The notes under the pieces are model-generated. The model saw only the letters and a list, made by a program, of their open reading frames with translations, was not told where the DNA came from and did no database searches. Source: Odobenus rosmarus divergens (Eukaryota; Chordata; Mammalia; Carnivora; Odobenidae). From it: DNA of 64,000 nt. Shown here in pieces: positions 31,111 to 43,880 of this stretch (positions are counted from its first letter, which is position 1; each line of letters starts with the position of its first letter). Location: positions 102,174 through 166,173 of the forward strand of contig NW_004450405.1 of assembly GCF_000321225.1 (NCBI RefSeq). The letters are read 5' to 3'. Position numbers and translations under genes: made by a program.

Positions 31111-33389
31111 CAATGAGTGCAGTAAGACTTGGGAGGAATTCCCCAGCTCCTGTGGATGCATGTAAATGCGTTATCGGTGTTGTTCCACAGATACAATTTT
31201 AATTGTTTTGTAATTAGTCCATGAATTCCTTAAGGACAGGAAAAGTGTTTTGTAACTCTATGGGTCCTCTACAGCTTTTAGTACACATTTGTTGATTGAT
31301 GTTTAAGATCTTGGAAAAATTACTTTCTCTTCTTTGTGAATTGTTTTCTCCTATTTTCCAATGTCTCAGAATTTTTCTAAGAAGACATCTGGGTTTTCCC
31401 ATGCTGTGGCATAGTCCTTCAAAAGGTGAGATATCATCTTTTTTTTTACCATAAATGGAAGATATGGCATTATCTAATCAGAGACACGTAGGAAGGCAAT
31501 TAACATTGGATAGCTATTAATTCATCCCTTGTCCCAAAGCAGAAGTGTGACATATTCCCACCTGTCACCTACTCCAAAGGCTGGTGATATTTTAGTCATG
31601 TCTTCAATAAAAGCTGCATATGAGGGTGGTCCCAGACTGTATTATTCACTGTTGGTAGAGCTGAAACAAGAACTCAGTTTGTCAGGGCTAAGTAAAAAAT
31701 AACCAGAGCCATTTAAGACTGAATCAGCACTAGTGAAACACTGCGACAAAGCAGTTTAAGTCCATAGTCTTCAGTGTTTCAGAGTGTCAGCAGATAGTAG
31801 TAAGTCCTTCCAGGATGACAGAAAGTTGGAGAGAGGCACTGAAGAGATAGGCAGGCTTAGAAACAAGATGGAAACAGCTTAGAACCAGGGACCAAGTGTC
31901 TTCTTGAAAATGATTACATTACCCCCTAAGTCCTCCTGCCCTTCATTTTTATCCTTTTTCATGCCTGTTCAGAAAGGAATGTCAGTAAGCTTTTCAGTGC
32001 CATTACCACCAAGCTAATGTTTTCCTGTTGTGGAATTAAGGAAAACAGAGGCTCAGAATTAATTTTTAAAATTAAAAAATACTTTTATTATAGATTAGGC
32101 AACCTTGTCTCCATGCAGTTCTTGGGTACAGTGCCAGAATAGTATTTCAGTCAATAGGTATTTAACATAAGCTATGGCTTAATAAGATTTTTATAAGAGA
32201 AATCAGAAAATAAATTGCCCAGAGTATCCTCTTGACTCTACTGTACATTTCTGACTGTATGTGGTCAGTATTAATAGGACATGGGTTGCGGCCCATGTGG
32301 AAGAAGTCTATGCTATCAACATTTCTTAAAACATGTGACTGTTAAAGTTACAGGTAATGAATCAATCATAGGTTATATAAGCTGTTACTCAGGTGGTAGA
32401 TTCATATTTTGGATTTATGAGTTAATATTTTATCCTTCCTCTATATAGGAGAAAATAATAGCTGTTTGGACAGAAAATAAAAAACAAACTTGAAAATCAT
32501 ATGATATCTCCTGTTTTAGTATCAACTGGGCAAAATTAAGAAATCCAGTTTGGGTAAAATTATGCCCCACAATAGCCCTGTAAATATTACTATAAAAATC
32601 TGCTGTCTGGAGGCAATATGAATGGACAAGATGACTTCCAGTCATTGAACAATGACAGGACCCAGGAAAGTGAGATAGTCTTTCATCCTGCCCCTGGCTA
32701 GGGCACAAATTCCTGGACTCAGCAAAAGGGCAGTTTGTTTCCAGATGTGCAACGATGGAGTGAGAGGTGATGCTGAAGGTCACCTATTTTAGAGCTCTAT
32801 TTAGGGGCTTCTGCTTCTAGCTGTGATCGAGTACCTCTCACCAGACTACTCTTTTTGATATCAATTATAAAAGATGGGTAAAATTCAAGGTAAACAAAAA
32901 CAAAAGTCTTCATGGAGTTTTTAGAGTATAATCTAGACAGCCAGTACTTGACGGGCTAAGCTCCCATAGAGAAGGAAAACATTGAGGTGAGTCATATTCA
33001 TTGTTTCTTTTATCCCTCAGGACACAGTTCGGAGGCTGAAAAGAAAGCATCTTTTGAGTTCTGGCAGCCTCACTAGGAGTAGGTTAAAAATGGGAATGTA
33101 AAGCTAAGACAACTAGGACTTGAAAGCCCTTTGTACTAAGAAGAGAAATCTGCAGAGAATTGAACCCAGCATTCTGTGTGCAGTTTCCCCTTGAGTCATC
33201 TGGTTACTTCTAAGCTGTACGTGCACAAGATGAGACACGTAGAAATTCAGTAGAATACAGTTGTGAAGAGACTACAAAGCCAACTTTAGATATTTTGGCA
33301 AATTGATGGTACTGAGAAAAAACTGGAATTCAGGCATGCTAAGATGGGTCCCTCACATATACCCAGACTTTCATTTGAGATTCATAAAG
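31111..33389. other. No gene recognised; right part may be L1 5' sequence
   Basis: 31111-32790 shows nothing assignable. 32790-33389 directly precedes a sense L1 fragment and may be its 5' internal part, but the match is too weak to claim. Confidence 0.4.
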
Positions 33390-35565
33390 GGCCATCCCCT
33401 AGGAACACAGACAAAGAGTGGAAAAAGAAGAAATATCTTTCAACTCATTTTATGAAGCCAGTATAACCTTGAAATTAGACCTAGTAAGGATATTAAAAAA
33501 GGAAAATTTTAAAAACAATTTCATATATTAGTATAGATTTAAAAATCTTAAATAAAATATTAGCAAATCAAACACATCATGACCAAGATGAGTTTATTCT
33601 AGAAATAATGGTTAATTTAATATTTAAAATTCAGTCATCATTAATAAACCACAGTAAGAATACAAGAATGATGTTATTGTGTTTATAGAAAATCCAAAAT
33701 AATCTATAAACAAAATATTGGGCTTGATAAATGAATTAGCAAGGTAGCTAAATACAAGGTAACTATACAAAAACTATTGTTTTTTTATATAGTAGTAATA
33801 AGGATGCAGGTAAATTCATTTAAAAATGATACTCTTTACATTGGCATAAAAACATTAAATACCTAGAAATAAATGAAACTATAAGATATTATTGAGGTAA
33901 ATGAAGGAAGAACTAAGTAAAAAAAAATGATACACAATTTCCAAGGATTAGAAAATGCAATGCAAAGATGTCTGTTCTTCCTAAATTGATTTATAGATTT
34001 AATGCAATCCCAATCAAAATTCCACTAGCACTTCTTTAAATGAAAATTGATAAGCTAATTCTAAAATGTTTATGGAAAAGCAAAGGATCTAGAATAGTCA
34101 TGATAATGTGAAGAAGGTCAAAATTTGAGGACTTCTGTCACCAAATATTAATAGTTACCATAAAAGTCTATAATTAAAGCATTATTATACTGGCACAAAG
34201 ATAAATAGGCCATTGAGCAGAATAGTGAGTCCAGAAATAGATCTGCACATATACAGTCACTTGACTTTCAACAAAGATGTAATTTTAATACAGTTAGAGG
34301 AAAGGATTTTGAAAAGTAAATTTAACTCAATTATCCACATGGAAAAAATATAAACCTTGACTCCTATCTCAACCACACACAATAATTAATTCCAGATTGA
34401 TTTAATGTATGTACTTAGTTAAATATAGAACACTTAAATGTAATATGCTTTAAGGTGAAAAGTAAAACTAAGTTTTTTAAAGATCATCATACAATAAGAT
34501 TTCCATGACCCTGGGTTGAAGAAAGATTTTGAAAAACGACACAAAGCACTAAGTATAAAGAAGAACCTTGATACATTTGGTCTTATTAAAAATTAAAAAA
34601 TTAAGAAATTAAGAAATTCTGTTAATCAAAAGATACCATGAAGAGAGTTGAAACTCAAGCCATAGAGGGGAAAAGATGTTTGAATTGCATATATCTAGCA
34701 AAGGTTACTATTAAGAAATAGTAATAAATAAAAAGAAAATCCAAATAAACCGGGCAAAAGACTTGCATTGGCACTTATATATGCAAATTTTTCATTTGAA
34801 GGACATTTAACATCATTAGTTAACAGAGTGATGCATGTTATATCCACAATGACATAGCACTACCCACCCATCAGAGTGACTACAATGAAAGAAACAAAGA
34901 ACAGATAACGCTAATTGTTAGGAAGAATGTAGAACAACTAACTCTTCCACACTGGGAGTGTAAATTGGTACCACTATTATAGAAAACAACTTGCAATATC
35001 TACTAAAGTTAAACACACATAAACCTTATGTCACAGAAATTCCAATCTTAGATATACACCTGAAAGAATTGCATGCATATGTTCACATGTACAAAATGTT
35101 TATATTAGCATTATTTGCAAGAGTTCCCAACCGGAAATAACCCAAATGTCCATCAATAAGTTGTGATATATTTTACAATAGACTATTTTACAGCAGTGAA
35201 GCAGGTTCAGACTATGCCCACAAGTAAAAATTTGGATGAATCTCATAGATAAAATGTTGAGCAAAGATACCAGACTCAAAAAAGTATGTATATAAGATAA
35301 TGTATGATTCCATTTATATGAAGTTCAACAACAAGCAAAATTAATCTCTTATAATGGATGTTAGGATTAGTTGCTTTTGGAGGAATAATTGAGGATCATT
35401 GAGAGAGGTCAGGAGGAGGTTTCTGGGGTGCTGGTAATAGTTTTGATCTTAATCTACATGGTAACCTGGGTGTGTTGAATTCATAAAAATTTTTTGAGCT
35501 GTGCTTTTTACTGTATACACAGTTATCTTTGATGTATGTATATTCTCTTTCAGTACAAAAGTTTG
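33390..35565 (+). mobile_element. Old L1 (L1M-type), ORF2 part and 3'UTR, sense, decayed
   Basis: Reverse-transcriptase-region text is readable: GACCAAGATGAGTTTATTCTAG, GAATGATGTTATTGTG, then TAGATTTAATGCAATCCCAATCAAAATTCC and GACTTTCAACAAAG. It continues with GAAATAACCCAAATGTCCATC and TGATTCCATTTATATGAAG towards the 3' end at about 35565. Stops and indels leave no reading frame over 75 codons. The 5' boundary is uncertain; 32790-33390 may belong to the same element. Confidence 0.85.
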
Positions 35566-37421
35566 CCAACCCCTCCCCCCATGCATATTCAGTGATAAAT
35601 TCACACCATTTCAAAATATCAGGCTTTTGAGCCTACTTTGAAAGGATACTTCTAGTGATATGTTTTTGTAGTTAGGCAGTTATAAGATTATACTTACTGT
35701 ATACCAGTTGTAAGATTATATAAGTTGTACGACTATAGCTATTACTTGGAAAACAGGCCACAATTCTTGGTGTCATCTTTATTACAACCCATCAATTTAA
35801 AAAGATCCAACTAGTTATTTTATTTCTATATATAATGGTGAATCATTCTACAGTGATATATTCTACAGTTAACTTGAAACAACATAAGATTTGTCATTAG
35901 TTTGGGTCTCAGCAAACTTGTGGTGATTCTGAACCGGTCTTGGTAGCTTAAGGAAAGCTCCATGTTGGTAAGGAAGTGGTTCTGGCTTAACTTCAAGGAG
36001 TTGAGTGAATTTATCTTGGCTTTGAGGCATCAAAAGCAATTTGGTTGAATTTGGCTGTGTGCATGTGTGTTTTGCCTGCTCCTATTCATTTTGGGTAACT
36101 GGGAAACAAAATTCTACTTAATTTTAGGATCTTTAAAAAACATGGCTACTTTAATGGCCATAACGCTGGATTATATCTTTGAAATAACATGATTAAGGGC
36201 TTATAGGAAAAATATTAAATTCTTCCAACCATGACCTTCATTACTAGCTAGTGTGTCAGTGTGCAATCCACAGAACTAACCACACCAGGTCCTTAAAAGT
36301 TCAATGTAGTTTGAGTGAGTAAATAGTAAATGAAGGACTTATGACGCTTTCTGATATTGTTGATTTCTTTTTTACCTGACCCTTTTATTCATATAATAAA
36401 TAATAAAGTAATATGTAATACTAAGTAATAAAATAAACATTATAATTTCTTGATATTCAGTATTAAGTCAGTCCTCTTAAGAAGATTAAGATGTGATAAT
36501 AGCACAAATGCCTTAAGGAGTTGTCTCTATTGTAGCTGAAAAAGCGAATCAGTTACCAAATTATCAGTCCATGTCAAAATCTGAAGAAGGGACGAAAACA
36601 GCATTTCCAGAACAGTGATACTTGTCATTTGGTCACCACCTCCTAGGCTAGTGTTATTAACAATGAAATTGGAGATTAAAAAAAGAATTTTCAGGAATTT
36701 CAGGGAAAATGAAAACTCTAATTCCTATTTTGGTGTTCTAGCTAATAGAGAGTTTTCACATATTCTATAAATGTGGGCCTTTTTAAAATTATTAAATTAA
36801 GTAAATAATAAAAGTAATAGTGGTTAACTTGGATTTCTCTTAAAGCAGAGCCTGAGTGAAGGCCTGGTATGAAGGAAGTTTATTTGGAAAGTGATTTCAG
36901 GGTGCTGGGGTGAAGAGTGAGAGAAATTAATCAGGAAATTGGAAACAGCCAAAACATGGCTGTGCTCTTGAATTGGCCTCACAGTGGGTGACAGCTGCTT
37001 GATTCTGCAGATCTTCTGATGAGCCTCATGAATGAGCATCAGAGTCCATCCACTCAGGAGACGAAGGAAGAAAGCACTTACGCTTTGGTTCTTATGTCTA
37101 GTTAGTCAAGGATAACCTCCAGGATAATTTCCCTGTAGTTCCGGATTGCATGTACACGGACACCAAGTAGATTTTCATGGATGTTCTATGCTGTAACACC
37201 AGGAGCAGGTGTGAGAGGTACTTGGGGCAGGTTCAAGTGAGAGGCTATTGGATGACATCTGCCTGAAGCCCTTCGAAAGGAAGTAGGACTGGTTGCTGCG
37301 GTGGTCGCTAGAGTAAGGAGTGGGCATGAGAAGTTTCAGAATGGCAGATGGGAGGTGTCTAATAAAATTTCCATCAAGACTGTATTAACATGGACTTTTA
37401 AAAAATACAAGTAATTGAAAT
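35566..37421. other. Unassigned block; possible unnamed ancient repeat at 36830-37330
   Basis: 36840-36900 reads AAAGCAGAGCCTGAGTGAAGG and GGAAGTTTATTTGGAAAGTG, a pattern I associate with an old interspersed repeat. The rest is AT-rich and featureless. Confidence 0.35.
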
Positions 37422-37439
37422 ACAATTCAAACCACTTTA

Positions 37440-37636
37440 CTTTTTTTAAAGATTTTATTTATTTATTTGACAGAGAGAGACACAGCGAGAGAGGGAACAC
37501 AAGCAGGGGGAGTGGGAGAGGGAGAAGCAGGCCCCCGCTGAGCAGGGAGCCCGATGAGGGGCCCTATCCCAGGACCCTGGGATCATGACCTGAGCTGAAG
37601 GCAGATGCTTAATGACTGAACCACCCAGGTGCCCCA
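37440..37636 (-). mobile_element. CAN-SINE, antisense, young-looking
   Basis: A clean full-length copy with a TTTATTTATTTATTTGACAG tail segment and the end GAACCACCCAGGTGCCCC. The 18-bp target-site duplication ACAATTCAAACCACTTTA is perfect (37422-37439 and 37637-37654), which argues for a recent insertion. Confidence 0.97.
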
Positions 37637-37724
37637 ACAATTCAAACCACTTTAATTAAAAAGGAAGTTGAATCTCATAAAAATGAAAAATTTAGTTATG
37701 GAAAGGCAGTCTTTCAGACTTTCT

Positions 37725-37890
37725 TTCCACTTACTAACCATATAACACTGGGTGAATTACTTAAACCCTTCTGTACTTGTTTCCTCATCTGTAAAATCAG
37801 GATAGTAGGATTTTCCTCATTGCTTTTTTGTGAAGATTAAATGAGTTTATATTTGTAAAGTACTTAGCAGAGTACCTGGTATTAATCATC
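37725..37890 (+). mobile_element. MIR, sense
   Basis: CCACTTACTAACCATATAACACTGGG, TTACTTAAACCCTTCTGTACTTGTTTCCTCATCTGTAAAATCAGG, and GATTAAATGAGTTTATATTTGTAAAGTACTTAGCAGAGTACCTGG follow MIR end to end. Confidence 0.85.
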
Positions 37891-37938
37891 ATCAGTATTG
37901 CAGTTATAATATTCATCATTGTATTTTCATGATTGCTA

Positions 37939-37976
37939 CATCATCATCATCATCATCATCATCACTGTCATCATCC
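37939..37976 (+). repeat. (ATC)n trinucleotide microsatellite
   Basis: About eight uninterrupted ATC units, then CACTGTCATCATCC. Several short reading frames rich in Ile or Met come from it and are not genes. Confidence 0.97.
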
Positions 37977-39384
37977 AGGGGTATAATGTTGCCAAGGCTC
38001 TGTTTTCCCTCACCAGGGATGGGTGGCCGACTAACAGGCAACCCAGTAGCTTGAAATCCAAGCAAAAAGAAAGCAGCATTTCTGGTAGATCGTCACTGAG
38101 GAGGACACTAATTGGTCTGCCAAACGGCACATGCCCATGGCTATAGCAGTCAGGGTGATGGGCTCTCTCTTGACTCGATCTGAATTATGAATCCATCCCT
38201 GTGGCTGGGACCTGGAGTTGGAGGAGAGAAAGGCCAATACACTCCAACCACAGAGCAGATAAGAAAAGCTCTCTCCACAGATAAGAAAAGGTCCATAACT
38301 AGATGATGGTAGTAAGTTTACTGGGAAGCCAAAACAGAAAATACCAACCAGCAGCAGTATTTTAAATGTGTTTTAATTGTTTTTGGGGTATTATTGCAGA
38401 AGTTTGTAACACTACAAGTTCCTCAGCAGACTGTGACCTACATGACAGAAGGGAATATATTTTATGTCTCTTCCATGTCTCCATAATACACATACATTAG
38501 CTGCTTGCTTATTGTATCATTGAGAATCCCAGTGGTCGTGGATGAGTATTAGTGAAAAAAAATTTCAGTTGATAGACTATCGTATAATAGAAAACATTTC
38601 ATATTTCATCATAAAATTTATGATAACTCCATGAGATGATTTTTTATTTAGACTTCTTAGCAGCTCACCTTACCCCCTACACAAAGAGGACAAGTCTTCC
38701 CACATTTTTTTTCTCTTTTTCAACACAATCATAATACAGACTCATTATTTTGAATAAAAAAATACTATAAAAAGCGTAAGTCCCCTTTTTACTCCCTTTC
38801 CATAAGGAATTGCTAATAATGATTTGGTGACAAGTACCCAAACCAGTATTTTCCCCATCAGTTAAAAAGTATGTATCACATCAAATGTGGGATAAAATGT
38901 TTATGAAAATGGTACCAGAAGCTGAATTAATACTATGTATATTGTTATTATCAAATAGTTTTAATGGAGATGAATTTCAGCTCTCATACATTGACAACTA
39001 TTTCTCTCTTTTCAGATCCCATAAGGTCATGACGTAAGTCTGGCCATAATTTTTCCCAGGTCCCATTCATTCAGCTGTTGGTCAGTCCTCCTGGGCTGAA
39101 ATAATGTTTATGATAACCTTCATAATAACCAAGAATTTCTATCAATTCTTACTGGGATTTTTTTTCAGCAAAATGAGAGAGAGAGAAAGAAAGAATGGGG
39201 TCCAGGAAACAGGGATTAAACATAAGAGAAAGGAGGAAGTAATTATCAGGATGGTGTTGAGGAGAATTCTCAAGACAACAGCAGCCCTGTGGAGCAAGCA
39301 GACAAGAGGGGAACAGGAAGATTTAGGTTTTCAGTAGGAAGCCTTAAAGAGAAAACAAAACAAAAATTATTTGTGTTTTATATA
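37977..39384. other. No gene recognised
   Basis: 38030-38350 is GC-richer with a short direct repeat CAGATAAGAAAAG (about 38256 and 38277). It may be an old repeat. No exon is supported. Confidence 0.4.
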
Positions 39385-39570
39385 AGTTGTTGAATTTACT
39401 GGCATTACATTATTCATAATAGTTCTCTTATTTTCCTTTTAATATTTGTAGACTAGTGATACCACCTCTCTCATTCCTAATATTGGTAATTCGTGTCTCT
39501 CTGTTTTTTTTCCTGATCAGTGTGGCAAGAGGTTAATCGATTTTATTGATTTCAAAGAACCAGCTTTTGG

Positions 39571-40605
39571 GTTTTTTGTTTTTTTTCTTCAAATTTTTAT
39601 TTAAATTCTAGTTAGATAACATATAGTGTAATATTGGTTTCACAAGTAGAATTTAGTGATTCATCACTTATCTATAACACCCAGTGCTCAACCCAACAAG
39701 TGCCCTCCTTAATACCCTTCACCCGTTTAGCCCATCCCCCACTACGCCCCCTCCATCAACCCGCAGTTTGTTCTCCGTAATTAAGAGTCTCTTAGGGTTT
39801 GCTTCCCTCTCTTTTTTTGCCCCTTCCCCTAGGTTCATCTGTTCTGTTTCTTAAATTCCACATATGAGTGAAATCATATGGTATTTTTCTTTCTCTGACT
39901 TATTTCACTTAGNNNNNNNNNNNNNNNNNNNNNNNNNNNNNNNNNNNNNNNNNNNNNNNNNNNNNNNNNNNNNNNNNNNNNNNNNNNNNNNNNNNNNNNN
40001 NNNNNNNNNNNNNNNNNNNNNNNNNNNNNNNNNNNNNNNNNNNNNNNNNNNNNNNNNNNNNNNNNNNNNNNNNNNNNNNNNNNNNNNNNNNNNNNNNNNN
40101 NNNNNNNNNNNNNNNNNNNNNNNNNNNNNNNNNNNNNNNNNNNNNNNNNNNNNNNNNNNNNNNNNNNNNNNNNNNNNNNNNNNNNNNNNNNNNNNNNNNN
40201 NNNNNNNNNNNNNNNNNNNNNNNNNNNNNNNNNNNNNNNNNNNNNNNNNNNNNNNNNNNNNNNNNNNNNNNNNNNNNNNNNNNNNNNNNNNNNNNNNNNN
40301 NNNNNNNNNNNNNNNNNNNNNNNNNNNNNNNNNNNNNNNNNNNNNNNNNNNNNNNNNNNNNNNNNNNNNNNNNNNNNNNNNNNNNNNNNNNNTGTCTGTT
40401 GGCCATCTGGATGTCTTCTTTGGAAAAATATCTATTCATGTCTTCTGCCCACTTCTTAATTGGATTATTTGGTTTTTGGGTGTTGAGTTTAATAAGTTCT
40501 TTATAGATTTTGGATACTAGCCCTTTGTCAGATATATCATTTGCAAATATCTTCTCCCATTTCATAGGCTGCCTTTTAGTTTTGTTGATTGTTTCCTTTG
40601 TGTGC
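39571..40605 (-). mobile_element. Younger carnivore L1 3' fragment, antisense, containing the N gap
   Basis: The left end has poly(T) and the L1 3'UTR text ATTCTAGTTAGATAACATATAGTG and AACCCAACAAGTGCCCTCC. The right part encodes, on the minus strand, the ORF2 C-terminal block [34 protein letters not shown] and [19 protein letters not shown]. The gap 39913-40392 lies between. The copy is 5'-truncated in ORF2 near 40605 and nested in the older L1. No convincing target-site duplication was found. Confidence 0.92.
39913..40392. other. Assembly gap, 480 N
   Basis: An unbroken run of N. Both edges belong to the same L1 3'UTR/ORF2 junction region, and the missing part of such an element is expected to be several hundred bases, consistent with the gap size. 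The long apparent reading frames over the gap are artefacts. Confidence 1.
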
Positions 40606-41933
40606 ACTGATCTTCTCTACTGTTTTCCAAAATTTTGTTTCATTGATTTCTGTCTGGCCTTTGTTATTTCCTTTCTTCTGCTTCTTTTGGGTTTTTATTG
40701 CCCTTTTTCCTCGGGTTTATTAAGGTGGAAACTGATTTTAGGCCTTTCTTCTTTGCAAATGTAGACATTTAGTGCTGAAATTTTCCTGCAGTTTCTCCTT
40801 GAGCAGCATCCCACAAATTTTGATATGTGTTGCTTTTATTTTGACTCAGTTCAAAGTACTTACTACATTCTGTTTTGAATTCTTTGATACACAGATTATG
40901 TAGACATGTGTTACTTAAATTCTATGTATTGGGGAATTTTCTAGATATATTTTTGTTAATTGATTTCTGTCTTAGTCCATTGTGATCAGAGAGCACATCT
41001 TTTTAAATTTACTGAGACTTATTTTGGGACGAGAATATAGTCTATTTTGATAATGTTTCATGTGCACATGAATAAAGTGTATATTCTGCTGTTGTTGAGT
41101 GTTCTACAGATGTGAATTAATGCAAATGGCTGATAGTGTTGTTCAAGTATTCTGTATCTTTACTGATTTTCCATCTACTTGTTAGACCAACATTTGAGGG
41201 AAGGGTATCGAATCATTGATTATAATTATAGATTTTTCTGTTTCTCCTTTAAGTTCTCTTAATTTTGTTTCACATATTTGGAAGTTCTATTATTAAGTAC
41301 ACACACATTTAGGATAATGTCTTCTTGATAAATTGATCTTTTTATCATCATAAAAAACACTCTTTTTCTCTGATAATATTCTTTGTTTTGAATTTTGAAA
41401 TTAATATAGCTAACTCCAGCTTTCTTTTGATTAGTGTTATCATGGTGTATCTTTTCCCATCTTTATACCTTTAACCTATTCTTGTTTTTATACTTAAAGT
41501 GAATTTCTTGTAGGCAGCATACAGTTGGGTCTTACATTCTTAGCCAATATGACAATCTTTATTTTAAATGGGGGTGTTTGGGTACTTTAGATTTTAAATT
41601 GGATAATTAGATTTTATGTGATTATTCCTTTGTTGGGTTTAACTCTACTATATTGCTATTTGATTTTTCTTTGTTCTATCTGTTCTTTATTTTTGTTTTC
41701 CTCTTTTCCTGCCTTCTTTTGGGTTTTTAAAAAAATGATTTTATTTTATTTCCTTTGTCAGCTTAATAGAGCCAATTTTTTGGCATTATTTTAGTATTAC
41801 TTTAAAGCCTTATAGTGTACATCTTCAGCTTACTACAGTTTACTTTTAGGTGATATTATATTGCTTCATATATAGTATAATAAGCTTACAAAAATATATT
41901 TCTATTTCTTTCCTCCAGGCCTTTATGCACTGT

Positions 41934-41981
41934 TGTCATATGTTTTATTTTTATTTATTTATTTTTTTGTCATATGTTTTA
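41934..41981 (+). repeat. 14-bp direct repeat around a TTTATTTATTT tail
   Basis: TGTCATATGTTTTA occurs at 41934-41947 and 41968-41981, separated by 20 bases (TTTTTATTTATTTATTTTTT). The spacer matches the antisense CAN-SINE tail. The host L1 is normally single-copy here, so this looks like a target-site duplication with only the tail of a SINE. Confidence 0.85.
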
Positions 41982-43038
41982 TGTATATATATGTTAAAAA
42001 TCTCATACTCTTTGATTATTATTTTTGCATTAAACAGTTGGTTATATTTTAGAGATTTATGTAAATAAAATAAATATATATAAAAATAGTCTTTATATTT
42101 ACCTGTATAGTTGCATTTGTGGTGCTCTTCATTTTTTGTGTAGGTCTAGGTGTTTTCCTGGCATTATTTTTCATCTGCTTAAAGGACTTCCTTTCATATA
42201 TCTTATAAGTTTAATGTTATTGATTTTTTAAAAAATTTTTTGTAAGTCTGAAAAATCTTTATTTTGTCCTCTTTGTTGAAAAAAAATTTTTTTTCTGAAT
42301 AAAAAACTCTAGGTTGCCAATTTTTCCTTCAGTATTCTAATGATGGTTCATCACTGTCTTCCCCCTGCATTGTTTCCAAAAAGAAATCTGTTGTCATCTT
42401 GGTCTTTATTCTTTTGTAGATAATGGGTCTTTTTCCTTTGGCTGCTTTTAAAATTTCCTCTTTATCGTTGATTTAAGGAATTGATTATAATGAGTCTTAG
42501 AATAGTTTTCTTCATCTTTCTGATGCATGGAATTTATTGAACTTCTTGGATCTGTGGATTTATAGTTTTCATCGAATTTAGAAATTTTTCAGCAAGTATT
42601 TCAATATTTGTATATTTCGTTCCCAATACTTTAGAGATTCAAAGTACACATATGTTAGGCTATGTTAGTGGTTTTATTCTTTGTGTTTAATTTTGGAGAG
42701 TTTATATTGCTGTGTATTGGTGATCATTTTAATATCTAGAATGTCAATTTTTAAAGATATCCTTTTTTTGCAAACAAAATATAGACTCAAACAACCCGAA
42801 TCAAAATCTGAATTTTGTTTTATTTTATTTTGATGGAATAAAAATGCAAAGGGTCAAGGATAACTAAGGCAACTTAAAGGATACAAATAATAGGGAACAT
42901 AATCTGTTAAATATCGAAACTTACAAATACATAATCATTAAGTGAGCATGGTATTGGTAGAAGTATCCTGAACAGGATAATAAAACAAATTACTGGAACT
43001 AAATATAGGCCCAAGGATATATGAGCTTTTATCTTTTA

Positions 43039-43242
43039 TTTTTTATTTTATTTTTTAAGATTTTATTTATTTATTTGAGAGAGAGAGAGAATGAGAGAGA
43101 GAGCACGAGAGGGAAGAGGGTCAGAGGGAGAAGCAGACTCCCTGCTGAGCAGGAAGCCCAATGCAGGACTCGATCCGGGGACTCCAGGATCATGACCCGA
43201 GCCGAAGGCAGTCGCTTAACCAACTGAGCCACCCAGGCGCCC
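43039..43242 (-). mobile_element. CAN-SINE, antisense
   Basis: T-rich tail, a GAGAGA-rich middle and the end GAGCCACCCAGGCGCC. The perfect 17-bp target-site duplication TGAGCTTTTATCTTTTA lies at 43022-43038 and 43243-43259. Confidence 0.96.
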
Positions 43243-43671
43243 TGAGCTTTTATCTTTTAAAAAAGGATGGCATGAAAAGCTAAATAGAAAGGATACCTTT
43301 TTCAACAAAAGGTCCTGGGACAGTTGGACATCTATATTGGAAAATGAAACTAGACATCTACAAATCATCATACATAAAAATCAATTTAAAATTATATTTT
43401 AATATATATGAAAGGCAAAACAGTTAATCTTCTGGGAAATAAAATAGGAGAGTATCTTCAAAATTTCAAAGTGGGAAAGATTTTTTTAAGACCAAAACTG
43501 TAAAACAAAAGAAAGAAAAAAAAATGGCTTAAAAAAGAGAAACCAATCATAAAGAATTGGAATTAACACTGAATAAATAATTGAGTTTACTAAAGACATC
43601 CCAAATAAAGTGAAATGCAACCCACACAGTAGGATAAGCCATAAAAAATACAACTAAGAATACAAAAAGGA

Positions 43672-43867
43672 GGGGAACCTGGGTGGCTTAGTGGTTAAGC
43701 ATCTGCCTCCGGCTCAGGTCATGATCCCAGGGTCCTGGGATGGAGTCCAGCGTCGGGCTCCCTGCTCAGCAGGAGGCCTGCTTCTCCCTCTCCCACTCCC
43801 CCTGCTTGTGTTCCTTCTCTCGCTGTCTCTCTCTCTGTCAAATAAATAAATAAAGTCTTTAAAAAAA
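43672..43867 (+). mobile_element. CAN-SINE, sense
   Basis: Head GGGGAACCTGGGTGGCTTAG, a CT-rich middle with CACTCCCCCTGCTTGTGTTCC, and an AATAAATAAATAAAGTC tail. The perfect 13-bp target-site duplication AATACAAAAAGGA lies at 43659-43671 and 43868-43880. Confidence 0.96.
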
Positions 43868-43880
43868 AATACAAAAAGGA

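Larger units (their letters stand above)
39385..42755 (-). mobile_element. Old L1 (L1M-type), antisense, interrupted by a younger L1
   Basis: Reverse-complement L1 ORF2 text opens with GGCATTACATTATTCATAATAG and TTTTATTGATTTCAAAGAACCAGC (linker region). It is interrupted at 39571-40605 and resumes with GATCTTCTCTACTGTTTTCC. It then continues through the endonuclease region (GCTTTCTTTTGATTAGTG, TTCTTGTAGGCAGCATACAGTTGG) and an ORF1-like region to about 42755. It has no open frame. Confidence 0.88.

Noticed and set aside
37919..38237. Ile-rich and Met-rich peptides
   Set aside because: Products of the (ATC)n microsatellite.
39864..40607. 218- and 232-codon frames over the N gap
   Set aside because: Most of each frame is N. 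The real part on the minus strand is L1 ORF2 C-terminus; the plus-strand one is its shadow.
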